Positions 40,652 through 49,517 are shown, numbered from the stretch's first letter. The stretch is DNA of 61,677 nucleotides from Phycisphaerae bacterium (GCA_016873275.1 VGXO01000001.1:1-61677); one strand, 5' to 3'. A program made the numbers and translations. The notes: a model not told the origin generated them from the letters alone.

Positions 40652-41665
40652 TCAGCGCGCCGCGACGGTCCGCTTCGCCGGACGATCGGCGTAGCCCTGC
40701 GGATGCGCCTGGTGCCAGCGCCACGCGGTCTCCACGACCTGCTCGATCTCCGGGAACCGCGGCTTCCAGCCGAGCCTTGACTTGAGCTTCTTCGGGTCCG
40801 CGACGAGCGCCGGCGCATCGCCGGGGCGCCGAGGGGAGATCACGAGCGGCACCTTCCGACCGGTCACCTTCTCGCACGCCGTGATGACCTCCATCACCGA
40901 GTTGCCGTTGCCCGTCCCGATGTTGAAGACCTCGCGGGTGGTCGGCGTCGTCGCCTGGATCGCGAGCCAGTGCGCCGAGGCGAGGTCCTCGGTGTGCACG
41001 TAGTCGCGGATGCAGGTGCCGTCGGTGGTGGGATAGTCGGTGCCGAAGACCGCGAGCGACTTCATGTCGCCCGCCGCGACGCGGAGGACGAGCGGGATCA
41101 GGTGCGTCTCCGGCTCATGGTCCTCGCCGTGCGAGCCGTCGGCGTCCGCGCCGGCGGCGTTGAAGTAGCGGAGCAGCGTGAAGCCGAGCCCGTACGCCTC
41201 GGCGAAGTCGCGGATCATCCACTCGACGGCGAGCTTCGTCCGCGCGTAGGGACTGCACGGCACCTGCTCGGACTCCTCGCTCATGGGCATCTTCGGGTTG
41301 AGCCCGTAGGTCGCGCAGGTGCTCGAGAAGAGCATCCGCTCGATGCCCGCCTCCCGCATCGCGGTGAGGAGGCTGAGCGTGCCGGCGATGTTGTTCCGGT
41401 AGTGGTGGTCGGGATTCGTCACCGACTCGCCGACGTAGGTCGCGGCGGCGAAGTGCATCACCGCGTCGAAGCGGCGCTCGCGCATCAGCGCCACGAGGCG
41501 CGGCGTGTCCTGGATGTCGCCGACCACCAGGCGATCCGCGGGGACGGCGGCGCGATGCCCGAGGCTCAGGTTGTCGTAGGCGATCGGATCGGCGCCCTGC
41601 CGCACGAGGTAGCGGAGGCAGGCGGACCCGACGAACCCGGCACCGCCGGTGACGAGGATCTTCAT
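40652..41665 (-). CDS. galE: UDP-glucose 4-epimerase
   Basis: 337 residues, extended SDR. NAD loop VTGGAGFVGSACLRYL at the start, catalytic Ser in SSTCATYG (near 121), YxxxK in YARTKLAVEW (near 145), and the sugar-nucleotide tail NIGTGNGNSVMEVI. Interconverts UDP-glucose and UDP-galactose (or the acetamido forms). ATG at 41665 has a GGAG site nine bases upstream. Last gene of the six-gene glycan operon, 22 bp after the phosphatase gene. Confidence 0.93.
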   Translation of the reverse strand: MKILVTGGAGFVGSACLRYLVRQGADPIAYDNLSLGHRAAVPADRLVVGDIQDTPRLVALMRERRFDAVMHFAAATYVGESVTNPDHHYRNNIAGTLSLLTAMREAGIERMLFSSTCATYGLNPKMPMSEESEQVPCSPYARTKLAVEWMIRDFAEAYGLGFTLLRYFNAAGADADGSHGEDHEPETHLIPLVLRVAAGDMKSLAVFGTDYPTTDGTCIRDYVHTEDLASAHWLAIQATTPTTREVFNIGTGNGNSVMEVITACEKVTGRKVPLVISPRRPGDAPALVADPKKLKSRLGWKPRFPEIEQVVETAWRWHQAHPQGYADRPAKRTVAAR

Positions 41666-41687
41666 GGCGAGGACTCCTACGCTCAGA

Positions 41688-42251
41688 TCATCGGCGCGCC
41701 GGCGCCTCGAATCCACGCGCGAGGATCCAATCGACCGCCTCCGCGAGGTCCGCGACGACCGCCGCGGCGTGCTCGGAGGACGCCTCCTGCCCCAGGCCGG
41801 TTCGGACGAGGATCGACCCGCGGCAGCCCGCGGCGCGACCGGCGAGGAGGTCCGAGGTCGAATCCCCGACCATCCAGCTCGAGGCGAGGTCGAGGCGGTG
41901 CTCCGCGGCGGCGCGGAGGAGCATGCCCGGACCCGGCTTGCGGTCGGGATGCTCCGGAGTTCCCGGACGCTCCGGCGGCGCATGGGGGTTCCAGTAGATC
42001 GCGTCGAGGAGGGCGCCCTCGGCGCGGAGGCGTCGCGACATCTCCGCGTGGATGCGGTCGAGACCCGCCTCGTCGAGGAGGCCCCGCCCCACCACCGACT
42101 GGTTCGTCGCGAGGACCGCGAGGTAGCCCGCCTCGCGGAGCCGGCGGATCGCCGCCGCCGCGCCGGGCACGAGGCGGACGTCCTCGACGCGGCGCAGGTG
42201 ATGCACGTGCTCGATGACCGTCCCGTCGCGGTCGAGGAAGACCGCCCTCAC
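41688..42251 (-). CDS. gmhB: GmhB-like HAD phosphatase (heptose bisphosphatase)
   Basis: 187 residues with the four HAD motifs: FLDRDGTV (near 5), ATNQS (near 48), RKPGPGML (near 104) and GDSTSD (near 129). GmhB removes the 7-phosphate of heptose-1,7-bisphosphate. In E. coli GmhB a zinc loop has the pattern C-x-H ... C-x-C before RKP; here it reads NPHAPPERPGTPEHPDRKP, so the Cys ligands are missing and the loop is probably metal-free or uses His/Asp. The GTG start at 42251 overlaps the preceding stop by four bases (GTGA). Confidence 0.85.
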   Translation of the reverse strand: MRAVFLDRDGTVIEHVHHLRRVEDVRLVPGAAAAIRRLREAGYLAVLATNQSVVGRGLLDEAGLDRIHAEMSRRLRAEGALLDAIYWNPHAPPERPGTPEHPDRKPGPGMLLRAAAEHRLDLASSWMVGDSTSDLLAGRAAGCRGSILVRTGLGQEASSEHAAAVVADLAEAVDWILARGFEAPARR

Positions 42252-42967
42252 CGCAGCCCCGCCGCGAGGTCCGCCTCCGCCTGGCGCAGCGACTCCGGCG
42301 TGCCGATGTCGCGGTGGTAGCCGCGGTGCACGAAGCCCCGCATCCGCCCGGCGAGCGAGGGCAGCAGGTCGAAGGCGATGTCGAAGCCGCGGCGGTCCGC
42401 CATCTCGCGATGGAGCGCCGCATCGACGACGTAGATCCCGGCGTTCGCGAGGTTGCCGCGCGGATCCTGCGGCTTCTCGATGAACGACCGGATGCGCCCG
42501 TCCGGCGCGAGCTCGGCGATGCCGCAGCGGCGCGGCTCCTCGCACTCGAAGAGGACCATGGTGAAGGGATCGGGATGACCCTGGTGGAACGCGACCGCCG
42601 CCGCCAGATCCACCGTCGACAGGTTGTCGGCGTAGACGATGACCATGAGGTCGGCGTCGTCGGCGAGGTCTCGATTGGCGGTGATCGTCCCCGCCGAGCC
42701 GAGGAGGACCGGCTCGAAGCGCTCCTCGAAGCGGACGCCGCCGCGGGCGTTGGAGGCGCGGATCCACTCGCGCACCGGATCGGGCAGGTGATGGGTGTTG
42801 ATGCGGGCGCGACGCACCCCCGCCGCGTCGAGCGAGTCGCGCCACCAGTCGAGGAGCGGTCGTCCACCGACCGGCACGAGGCACTTCGGCACGCGGTCGG
42901 TCAGCGGGCGCAGGCGGGTGCCGAGCCCTCCCGCGAGGAGGAGCGCCGCCACCCGCGGTCCGCTCAC
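42248..42967 (-). CDS. Sugar-1-phosphate nucleotidyltransferase (HddC-like)
   Basis: 239 residues of the NTP-transferase fold. Nucleotide loop LLLAGGLGTRLRPLTD near the N-terminus, Lys in VPKCLVPVGGRPLLD, and metal Asp in VIVYADNLST; EKPQDPRGNLANAGIYV is the sugar-binding loop. By context it likely makes GDP-D-glycero-alpha-D-manno-heptose from heptose-1-phosphate. GTG at 42967 overlaps the epimerase stop by GTGA. A mannose- or glucose-1-phosphate enzyme is possible. Confidence 0.87.
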   Translation of the reverse strand: MSGPRVAALLLAGGLGTRLRPLTDRVPKCLVPVGGRPLLDWWRDSLDAAGVRRARINTHHLPDPVREWIRASNARGGVRFEERFEPVLLGSAGTITANRDLADDADLMVIVYADNLSTVDLAAAVAFHQGHPDPFTMVLFECEEPRRCGIAELAPDGRIRSFIEKPQDPRGNLANAGIYVVDAALHREMADRRGFDIAFDLLPSLAGRMRGFVHRGYHRDIGTPESLRQAEADLAAGLR

Positions 42968-44091
42968 GAGCCGACCTCCACGGGACGCACCACCTGCAGG
43001 CGCTCCATCAGCTTCTGGCACTCCTCGAGGATGCGCCCGGGATCCTCCGCGGTGTCGAGCCAGCGGCGGTACTCGCCGACGCTGTCGAGGACGCCTCGGC
43101 GCGGCCGCCACCCGAGCGCCTTCAGCTTCGAGACGTCGGAGCAGATGTGGCGGGTGTCGCCGAAGCGGTACTTGCCGCTCGGGCGCCGCGGGAGGTCGGT
43201 CGTGCCGAAGACCTCCGCGACCACGCCGGCGAAGTCCAGCACCGTCATCGCGCGGTCGCCGCCGACGTTGAACATCTCGTAGTCGCTGCGGGGATCCTCG
43301 AGGACGAGGAGGTTCGCGTCGACCACGTCGTGCACGTTGACGAAGTCGCGGATCTGCATGCCGTCCTCGTAGATCGGAGGCGCGATCCGCTGGTGCGCGG
43401 CGAGCGAGAAGACCCGGCACGCGCCGCTGTAGGCGTTGTGGAAGCTCTGCCGCGGACCCTGCACGATCGAGTAGCGCATCGCGACGGTGGGGATCCCGTA
43501 CCGCTCGCCGAGCCGCAGCGCAAACTGCTCCTCGGCGATCTTGCTCATGCCGTAGGGATTCTGCGGGTTCGCGACGCCCTCGTCGGTCGGCTGCCAGCGG
43601 AGCGGTCCGCGGAAGCCCTCCGGCGCCTGGCACTCGAAGACGCCGCGGCGGAGCTGCGCGTCGGGCCGCATGTCGGGAAGGCAGCGGCGACCGTCCGCGT
43701 CGAGGTAGAGCCCCTCGCCGAGGGTCGCCTGCGAGCTCGCGACGATCACCCGGCGCAGCGGCAGCTTCTCGCGGAGCGCGAGCTCGTAGATCCGCGCCGT
43801 CGAGGCGACGTTCACGTCGACGAAGCGGCTGAACTGCGGGAGGTAGTCCTGGAACGCCGCGAGGTGGTAGACCGCGTCCTGGTCCTGGAGCGCCCGGAGG
43901 AGCGTCGCCTCGTCGCGGACGTCGCCCCGCATGAACTCGACGCGGCGGTCGAGGTAGTCGGGCACGCGGCGTCCGGGGTGCACCGGCTCCTCGAGGCTGT
44001 CGAGGACGCGCACCTCGTGCCCGCGGGCGAGGAGCGCATCGGCGGTGTGCGAGCCGATGAAGCCGGCGCCACCGGTGATCAGGATCCGCAT
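42964..44091 (-). CDS. NAD-dependent epimerase/dehydratase, extended SDR
   Basis: 375 residues. NAD loop ITGGAGFIGSHTADALL, catalytic Ser region VIVASSQATLGEGLY (near 118) and YxxxK in NPYGMSKIAEEQF (near 180). C-terminal sugar-nucleotide region VNVHDVVDANLLVL and FNVGGDRAMTVLD. It acts on a nucleotide-activated sugar, plausibly the GDP-heptose made by its neighbours, giving a deoxy- or epimerised heptose. Starts at 44091, 19 bp after the kinase stop. Specificity unresolved. Confidence 0.88.
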   Translation of the reverse strand: MRILITGGAGFIGSHTADALLARGHEVRVLDSLEEPVHPGRRVPDYLDRRVEFMRGDVRDEATLLRALQDQDAVYHLAAFQDYLPQFSRFVDVNVASTARIYELALREKLPLRRVIVASSQATLGEGLYLDADGRRCLPDMRPDAQLRRGVFECQAPEGFRGPLRWQPTDEGVANPQNPYGMSKIAEEQFALRLGERYGIPTVAMRYSIVQGPRQSFHNAYSGACRVFSLAAHQRIAPPIYEDGMQIRDFVNVHDVVDANLLVLEDPRSDYEMFNVGGDRAMTVLDFAGVVAEVFGTTDLPRRPSGKYRFGDTRHICSDVSKLKALGWRPRRGVLDSVGEYRRWLDTAEDPGRILEECQKLMERLQVVRPVEVGS

Positions 44092-44110
44092 GGTCGTCCG
44101 TCCTCCGTGG

Positions 44111-45160
44111 TCAGGCGTTGAGCGCCGCGGTCCGCGCCGCGCTCGGGCGCGACGAGGCGTCCCGCGGGGTCGCGCAGTGACCGGGATGGTCGCTGATGAA
44201 GATGATCCGGCTGCCGAGGCGGTCGACCCCGAAGCGCACCCGCTGGGGATTCCCGAGCGCCTCGAGGATCGCCCCGTGCCGCTCGGGCGGCGCGATCAGG
44301 TACACGAAGCCGCCACCGCCCGCCCCGAGGAGCTTGCCCGCCTGGGCGCCCGCCCGCCGCGCCGTCTCGTACATCCCGTCGATGTGGTCGCTGCTGATCC
44401 CGAAGCCGAGCGAGCGCTTGAGCCGCCAGCCCTCGTCGAGGAGCCGCGCGAACTCGTCGAGGTCCCCGCGCCCGGCGATCACCTGCCGCATCTCCTGGGC
44501 GAGGTCGCGCATCGCCCGGAGCGTCGTCCGCTTGTCCGCGGTGCCCTTGCTCTGCTTCTCGAGGATGCCGTCGGCGCTCCGCTCCTGCGCGGTGAAGACG
44601 AGCATGCTGCGGCGCTCGAGCTCGGCGATCGTGTCGCGGGCGCAGGGCACCGGCTCGACGTGCACCGACTCGTCGGGATTGAAGCGGATGTAGTTCATGC
44701 CGCCGAACGCGGCGGCGTACTGGTCCTGCTTGCCGATCGGCTTGCCGAGCCGCTCGATCTCGAGGTGGCAGGACTGCTCGGCGAGCGTGCCGGGTCCGGT
44801 CACCATCCCGCGGTAGGCGTGGAGCGCGTTGAGGAGACCGACGGTGAGGGTGCTGCTCGAGCCCATGCCCGTGCCCGCGGGCAGGTCGCCGATCGTGGTG
44901 ATCTCGAGGTGCCGGTCGAGCCCGGTCATCTCGAGCGCCGCGCGGACGATGGTGTGCTGGATGTCGGGAACCGTCTCGGCGATCTCCGTCTTGCTGTACG
45001 CGATGCGGATGCTGCTCGCGAAGCGCGGACCCACCGTCACGTACATGTGGCTCTGCAGCCCGACCGAGAGGACCGCGCCGAACTCCTCGCGGTAGAACGC
45101 GGGAAGGTCGGTGCCGCCTCCGGCGAAGCTCACGCGGTACGGAGTCTGCGAGATGATCAT
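44111..45160 (-). CDS. D-glycero-D-manno-heptose-7-phosphate 1-kinase-like GHMP kinase (HddA-like)
   Basis: 349 residues. It starts MIISQTPYRVSFAGGGTDLP, close to HddA; the GHMP ATP loop is PAGTGMGSSSTLTVGLLNAL (near 92) and the late motif is KLLGAGGGGFVYLI (near 280). HddA phosphorylates the anomeric carbon of heptose-7-phosphate in the GDP-heptose route used for S-layer and capsule glycans. A strong AGGAGG site precedes the ATG. The isomerase GmhA that would supply the substrate is not in the window. Confidence 0.88.
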   Translation of the reverse strand: MIISQTPYRVSFAGGGTDLPAFYREEFGAVLSVGLQSHMYVTVGPRFASSIRIAYSKTEIAETVPDIQHTIVRAALEMTGLDRHLEITTIGDLPAGTGMGSSSTLTVGLLNALHAYRGMVTGPGTLAEQSCHLEIERLGKPIGKQDQYAAAFGGMNYIRFNPDESVHVEPVPCARDTIAELERRSMLVFTAQERSADGILEKQSKGTADKRTTLRAMRDLAQEMRQVIAGRGDLDEFARLLDEGWRLKRSLGFGISSDHIDGMYETARRAGAQAGKLLGAGGGGFVYLIAPPERHGAILEALGNPQRVRFGVDRLGSRIIFISDHPGHCATPRDASSRPSAARTAALNA

Positions 45161-45171
45161 GGGTCTCCTCC

Positions 45172-46482
45172 TCAGGCGGGGCTCGCGGCGAAGGCGGGCG
45201 CGGCGGCGCGGGCGCCGCCGCGCGGACCGCGGAAGATCTCGAAGAGCGGCTCGAGGCATCGGTCGAGGTCGAAGACCTCGATCACCCTCGCCCGCCCGGC
45301 GACCGCGAGCCGGCGCCGAAGCGCCGGATCCTCCGCGAGCCGCGCGAGCGCCCCGGCGAGCGCCTCCACGTCGCCCGGCTCGACGAGAAGTCCCGTCTCG
45401 CCATCCTTGATGAGGTCGGGGATGCCGACGAGGTTCGTGGAGACGGCGGGAAGTCCGCACGCCATCGCCTCCATCAGCATCTGCGGGAGCCCGTCGACGT
45501 CGCCGTCGGCGGCCCAGGTGCAGGGCAGGCAGTAGACGTCGCCGCCGTGCATGAACTCCGGAATGAGCTCCTGCTTCAGCGCTTCGCCGGTCAGGCTCAT
45601 CATCGAGGACAAGCCGAGCCGCTCGACCTGCGCCCGGAGCTCGGCCTCGAGCGGACCGCTCCCGGCGATCACGCAGTCGAAGCGAGTGCCTCGGTCGCGC
45701 AGTCGCCCGCACGCGGCGATCAGGTCCGCGAAGCCCTTCTTGCCGACGAGCCGGCCGGACGCGCGGATCCGGAACACGCCGTCCGCGGCGCGAGGTCGCG
45801 GGGAGAAGTGGCTGGTGTCGATCCCGCAGTAGACGATCACGAGCTGCTCGGGTCGCGCACCCTCGGCGAGGTAGAAGCGGCGATGGAACTCCGAGATGCA
45901 GCAGATGCGGTCGGCGCGGCGGATCTTGTCCCGCAGCGCGACGCGGTCGCGGTAGAGGTCCGCCGCGTGACCCGTGAAGCTGAACGGGACGCCGAGCATC
46001 CACGCCCCATACATGCCGACGGTCCCGCATGAGTGGATCCACTGGCTGTGGATCCGCTCGATCCGCTGTCCACGCAGCGAGTCCGCCCACGCGCAGGCGA
46101 CCGCGAAGTGTCCGATCGCGCGGACGCGCCGACCGAACGACTCCCTCTCGCCCGCGATCGCGTTCCACAGCGCCGACCAGAACCGACCACCGAAGCGAAG
46201 GGGCGCGAGCAGCACGCCTCCCACGACGCCGAGGATGCTCGGCGGATACAGGTAGTGCGTGCCGCGGTCGAGCTCCCTCGCCCACTCGCTCGTGAAGAAG
46301 GAGTGCTTGTCGCGGTAGAGCGCGTGCAGCCGGAACGGGATGCCCGCCGCACCGACGCGGCGCAGCTCGTTCCCCACCCAGGCGTTGCCGATCCCGTTGG
46401 TGGTGATGTAGTGGATCACGCGAGCGGCTCCGCCGACGCGGGGCAGGTCGTGCCTGACGACCCGCGGCGGAAGTCCGGACAT
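45172..46482 (-). CDS. Glycosyltransferase family 4
   Basis: 436 residues, GT-B fold. Donor-site half has IRASGRLVGKKGFADLI (near 240), CVIAGSGPLEAELRA and the E-x7-E motif in LPQMLMEAMACGLPAVSTN. The acceptor half includes ALYRDKHSFFTSEWARELDRG. First gene of the glycan operon, 11 bp before the kinase. I use ATG 46482 rather than a TTG two codons earlier. The sugar is likely the heptose made by the following genes, by context only. Confidence 0.9.
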   Translation of the reverse strand: MSGLPPRVVRHDLPRVGGAARVIHYITTNGIGNAWVGNELRRVGAAGIPFRLHALYRDKHSFFTSEWARELDRGTHYLYPPSILGVVGGVLLAPLRFGGRFWSALWNAIAGERESFGRRVRAIGHFAVACAWADSLRGQRIERIHSQWIHSCGTVGMYGAWMLGVPFSFTGHAADLYRDRVALRDKIRRADRICCISEFHRRFYLAEGARPEQLVIVYCGIDTSHFSPRPRAADGVFRIRASGRLVGKKGFADLIAACGRLRDRGTRFDCVIAGSGPLEAELRAQVERLGLSSMMSLTGEALKQELIPEFMHGGDVYCLPCTWAADGDVDGLPQMLMEAMACGLPAVSTNLVGIPDLIKDGETGLLVEPGDVEALAGALARLAEDPALRRRLAVAGRARVIEVFDLDRCLEPLFEIFRGPRGGARAAAPAFAASPA

Positions 46483-46657
46483 CGGCAACCTGCGCCCGGA
46501 GCGTCAGCGGCGGTCGCGGGGACTGCGAGGTTCTCGGACCAACCCATCTCGTCCGACCACCCACGCCATCGCCGATCGCGCTGGCGAAGGGCGGCGGACC
46601 CCTCCGTGGAGGAACCCGCCGCCCAAGACGAGGTCTTCGACCCGCTGCCGCGTGGGC

Positions 46658-47365
46658 TCATGCCGCCTCGCGGAACCGGCGCAGCTTGAGGCTTGGCTTC
46701 GCGGCATGACGCTCCGAGCGTGCCGCGGGCAGCTCCTCGATCCGCGCGAGGAGCTCGCGGGGACTCGTCGCCCATAGGTCCGCGCCGATCTCCTCGGCGA
46801 GGCCCGGAGCGCGGTTGAAGATGCCGCCGCCGACCACGATCTGCATGGAGGGGCACGCATTCACGCCGCGGATGACGTCGATGAGCCCGCGGATGTTCGG
46901 TGCGTCGCGCGGACCGCTCGAGAAGAGCAGCAGGATGTCCGGACGGCGCGCGTTCACCTCCTCGAGGATCTCGTCGTTCGCGATGCCGCCGCCGCCGAAG
47001 AACACGTCGTAGCCGTCCGCCTCGGCGAGGTCCGCGACGAGCTGACCGGCAAGGTCGTCGGCCTCGGTGAGGCCGCAGAACATGCAGATGGTTCGACCTC
47101 GCGGCGCCCGCGGCGAGTAGGTCGCCTGCGCCTGGTCGACCAGCGAGCGGAGCAGCCGCGTCGCGTACTGGAAGGACAGCGTCGAGATCTGGTCGTTGCG
47201 GAAGAGGGTGTTCAGCGTGTCGAGGATCGACCAGTACACCTCGCGGCTCATCGTCTCGCCGTCGAGTCCCGCCTCGGTCGCCTCGCGGACGATCGTGCGG
47301 CACTCGGCTCGGGCTCCGGACACGAGCGCCTGGAAGAGGCGCTCCTGGACGTCGTGGGGATTCAT
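46658..47365 (-). CDS. Cobalamin-binding-domain-like protein
   Basis: 235 residues in two parts: a four-helix cap typical of B12-binding proteins (about 5-85, LFQALVSGARAECRTIVREA) and a Rossmann-like domain (about 90-215; TICMFCGLTEADDLAGQLVAD, VFFGGGGIANDEIL, MQIVVGGGIFNRAPGLAEEIG). In genuine B12 proteins the D-x-H-x-x-G box provides the lower His ligand; here the corresponding place reads EADDLAG and His is Asp, so cobalamin may not be bound in the usual way. ATG at 47365 has an AGGAG site. No output domain. It could be a sensor or a corrinoid protein relative. Confidence 0.7.
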   Translation of the reverse strand: MNPHDVQERLFQALVSGARAECRTIVREATEAGLDGETMSREVYWSILDTLNTLFRNDQISTLSFQYATRLLRSLVDQAQATYSPRAPRGRTICMFCGLTEADDLAGQLVADLAEADGYDVFFGGGGIANDEILEEVNARRPDILLLFSSGPRDAPNIRGLIDVIRGVNACPSMQIVVGGGIFNRAPGLAEEIGADLWATSPRELLARIEELPAARSERHAAKPSLKLRRFREAA

Positions 47366-47422
47366 GTCGGGCTCTCCTCTTCGCCGCAGGCATCCCTGCG
47401 CCGCGGCGGTCGCGTTCCGTTC

Positions 47423-47441
47423 CGCCGGCATCCTGCCGGCG
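47423..47441. repeat. Short hairpin repeat (cgccggca-tcc-tgccggcg)
   Basis: Perfect 8-bp arms with loop tcc in the 188-bp gap between astB and the B12-like gene. Same geometry as 21402-21420 and 22125-22141, on the other strand. Confidence 0.6.
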
Positions 47442-47553
47442 TCCCGACCACGCGTCGGGGACCCTGTGCATCGGGCGCGACGCGTCGATCGCTGGATGCG
47501 CGACGCGTTCCCCGTTCACGCCGGAAGGCGACCGCTTTTATCCGACCGCCGGG

Positions 47554-48891
47554 TCAGCGCTGGAACTCGTAGATCGATCCAAGCCCAAGGATGCGGGTCA
47601 GCTCGTCGAGCGCGGCACGCGACTCGTCGAGGAGCGATGGATCCGCGAGGTCGCGGGGATCGATCGACTCGCGGTAGAAGCGTCGAACCCACGACGAGAG
47701 CCGCTCGTGGAGCGACGCCGAGAACCGGCACCCGCTCGCCACCGCCCCCCACTCTCCCTCCGTCAGCGGCACCCGCAGCCGCAGGCACGCCGGTCCGCCG
47801 CCGTTTCGCATCGACTCGCGGAGGTTCATGAAGCGGACCGCCGCGATGGGCACCGAAGGATCGGCGACGAGGCGGTCGATCTCCGCGCGCGTCGCCGGAT
47901 CCTCCTGCGACTCGGTCGGAGCGATCAGCACGCGTCCGACTCCGGGCGACCACACGAGCTGCGAGTTGAAGAGATAGCTCTTGACCGCGCTCTCGATCGG
48001 CACCCGCGCGGACTTGACCTCGACGGCGCGGAACGAAGGACCGACCCGTGCCCGAAGCGCCGCGAGCACCTCGTCGCGGTCCGCGAAGGCGAGCTCGTGA
48101 TGGAGGAGCAGCGGCCCGTGCCCGACCGCGATGACGTCGTTGTGGAAGACGCCGGCGTCGATCGCCCGCGGATCCTGCAGCGCGAAGACCACCCGCGCCG
48201 GATCGAGCCCATGCCTCCGAGCGACCGCCTGCGACGCCTCGAGGGCGTGCCGCGCGGGATGGAGCTTCGGTCGCCGCGGATCTCCCTCCGCCCTGCCATG
48301 CACGAAGAGGTCGATGCCAGGCGTGCCGTCGGGATCGGCACCTGAGGCGTGCAGCCGGGTGTGGTTCGCGGCACCCTCGTCGCCGAGGACGTCGGCGGAC
48401 GGAAGCGCTGGATGCACGACGAAGCGGGTCTCGTCCGCGAACACCGCGCGGAGCGTGCGCTCGGTCTGCGGCGCCTCGATCGCGCGATGGAGCATCGTGC
48501 GCAGGTTCGCGACGGTCAGGTGCACGCGGCGATCGGCGCAGTCATCGCTCGCCGAGACCGTCGCGGCGTTCGCGGCCCACATCGAGGACGCCGACGAGGC
48601 GCGGGCGAGGAGCACCGGATCCTCGCGGGCGGCACGACCGATCACCTCATGGTCTCGTCCCGCGAAGCCAAGCGCGCGGAGGAGCGCGACGCTCGGTCGC
48701 TCCTGAGGAGGCAGCACCCCCTGCGCGACGCCGAGCTCATGGAGCGCCGCCATCTTCGCGAGTCCCTGCAGCGCCGCCTCCCGCGGTCGCGCCGTCTCGC
48801 CGCGGTGCCGGGTCGACGCCACGTTGCCCGGACTGAGCCCGGCGTAGTTGTGCGTCGGACCGACGATCGAGTCGAAGTTGACCTCAGGCAT
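47554..48891 (-). CDS. astB: N-succinylarginine dihydrolase
   Basis: 445 residues, close to E. coli AstB length. Starts MPEVNFDSIVGPTHNYAGLS, a family signature; the catalytic Cys lies in NGGGPACLRLRVPL (near 370), the catalytic His region is LLLHHELAFADRDE and SQEDPATR is near the family loop. It hydrolyses N2-succinylarginine to succinylornithine, CO2 and ammonia in arginine catabolism. None of astA, C, D, E is in the window, so it is isolated here; they may lie elsewhere. Confidence 0.94.
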   Translation of the reverse strand: MPEVNFDSIVGPTHNYAGLSPGNVASTRHRGETARPREAALQGLAKMAALHELGVAQGVLPPQERPSVALLRALGFAGRDHEVIGRAAREDPVLLARASSASSMWAANAATVSASDDCADRRVHLTVANLRTMLHRAIEAPQTERTLRAVFADETRFVVHPALPSADVLGDEGAANHTRLHASGADPDGTPGIDLFVHGRAEGDPRRPKLHPARHALEASQAVARRHGLDPARVVFALQDPRAIDAGVFHNDVIAVGHGPLLLHHELAFADRDEVLAALRARVGPSFRAVEVKSARVPIESAVKSYLFNSQLVWSPGVGRVLIAPTESQEDPATRAEIDRLVADPSVPIAAVRFMNLRESMRNGGGPACLRLRVPLTEGEWGAVASGCRFSASLHERLSSWVRRFYRESIDPRDLADPSLLDESRAALDELTRILGLGSIYEFQR

Positions 48892-48915
48892 CGCCTTCCG
48901 TCATCGGCGAGCGCA

Positions 48916-49347
48916 TCACTTCGCCGTCACCTCGGCGACGAAGGTAAAGCTCGCCGGCTCGCTCGGCACCGGTTGACCGGGCTGCACGTACTCGAGGACG
49001 ACGAGCGCCCGTCCCGGCGCCTGCGCGACGAACCGCAGCTGCTGCGTGCGGACCTCCTCGCTCGGCGCGGCACCCGGTCGAGCGATCAGGCGGTCGCCGT
49101 CGGGAAGGATCACCGCCTGGTCCGGCAGCGTGCGAAGTTCCCAGCGGTAGCCCATCGTGGGATTCGCAAGCAGCTCGACGAGCAGGTCCTGTCCGGTCGT
49201 CAGCCGCACCGTCGACCCCGAGTCGCCCGGACCGATGGTGACTGACCCTTCCGGCACCGCAGGCGGCGATTGGCAGGAGATGGTCGTGGCGAGAACGGCG
49301 AGAAGAAGAACGGAAGGTCGGGCGAGGCGATGGAAGGCGATTTGCAT
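48916..49347 (-). CDS. Chagasin/I42-family protease inhibitor lipoprotein
   Basis: 143 residues. Lipoprotein signal peptide with lipobox TISC (near residue 25). Then an immunoglobulin-like inhibitor of cysteine proteases: VELLANPTMGYRWELRTLP carries the NPTxGYxW loop, and LRFVAQAPGRALVVLEYVQP the later strand. Secreted inhibitors of this family block papain-type proteases. It is divergent from parB with 170 bp between. The RPW-type third loop typical of chagasin is not obvious. Confidence 0.83.
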   Translation of the reverse strand: MQIAFHRLARPSVLLLAVLATTISCQSPPAVPEGSVTIGPGDSGSTVRLTTGQDLLVELLANPTMGYRWELRTLPDQAVILPDGDRLIARPGAAPSEEVRTQQLRFVAQAPGRALVVLEYVQPGQPVPSEPASFTFVAEVTAK

Positions 49348-49396
49348 GGCTCGAAGCGTACGGGGCGAGATGATAACTGAGTCCTATAACTGTGCA

Positions 49397-49412
49397 TGTT
49401 CCACATGGAACG
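49397..49412. promoter_or_regulatory. parS-like site (one central base changed)
   Basis: TGTTCCACATGGAACG: the palindrome GTTCC-ACAT-GGAAC is the parS half-site pair with CACATG at the centre instead of CACGTG. It lies 121 bp before parB and 57 bp (centre to centre) from the perfect site. Confidence 0.75.
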
Positions 49413-49453
49413 TCGTCCGTGCTGGGCCTCTACGTTCAGGCTGAAGTTCCGTC

Positions 49454-49469
49454 TGTTCCACGTGGAACA
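49454..49469. promoter_or_regulatory. parS site, perfect palindrome
   Basis: TGTTCCACGTGGAACA, a perfect 16-bp palindrome identical in form to the parS sites known from Pseudomonas and other bacteria, recognised by ParB. It lies 49 bp before the parB start codon. Confidence 0.9.
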
Positions 49470-49517
49470 CCGCGTGTGCTACAACCCCAACGGCTCGTTC
49501 CCCTAGGCGAGGTACCC

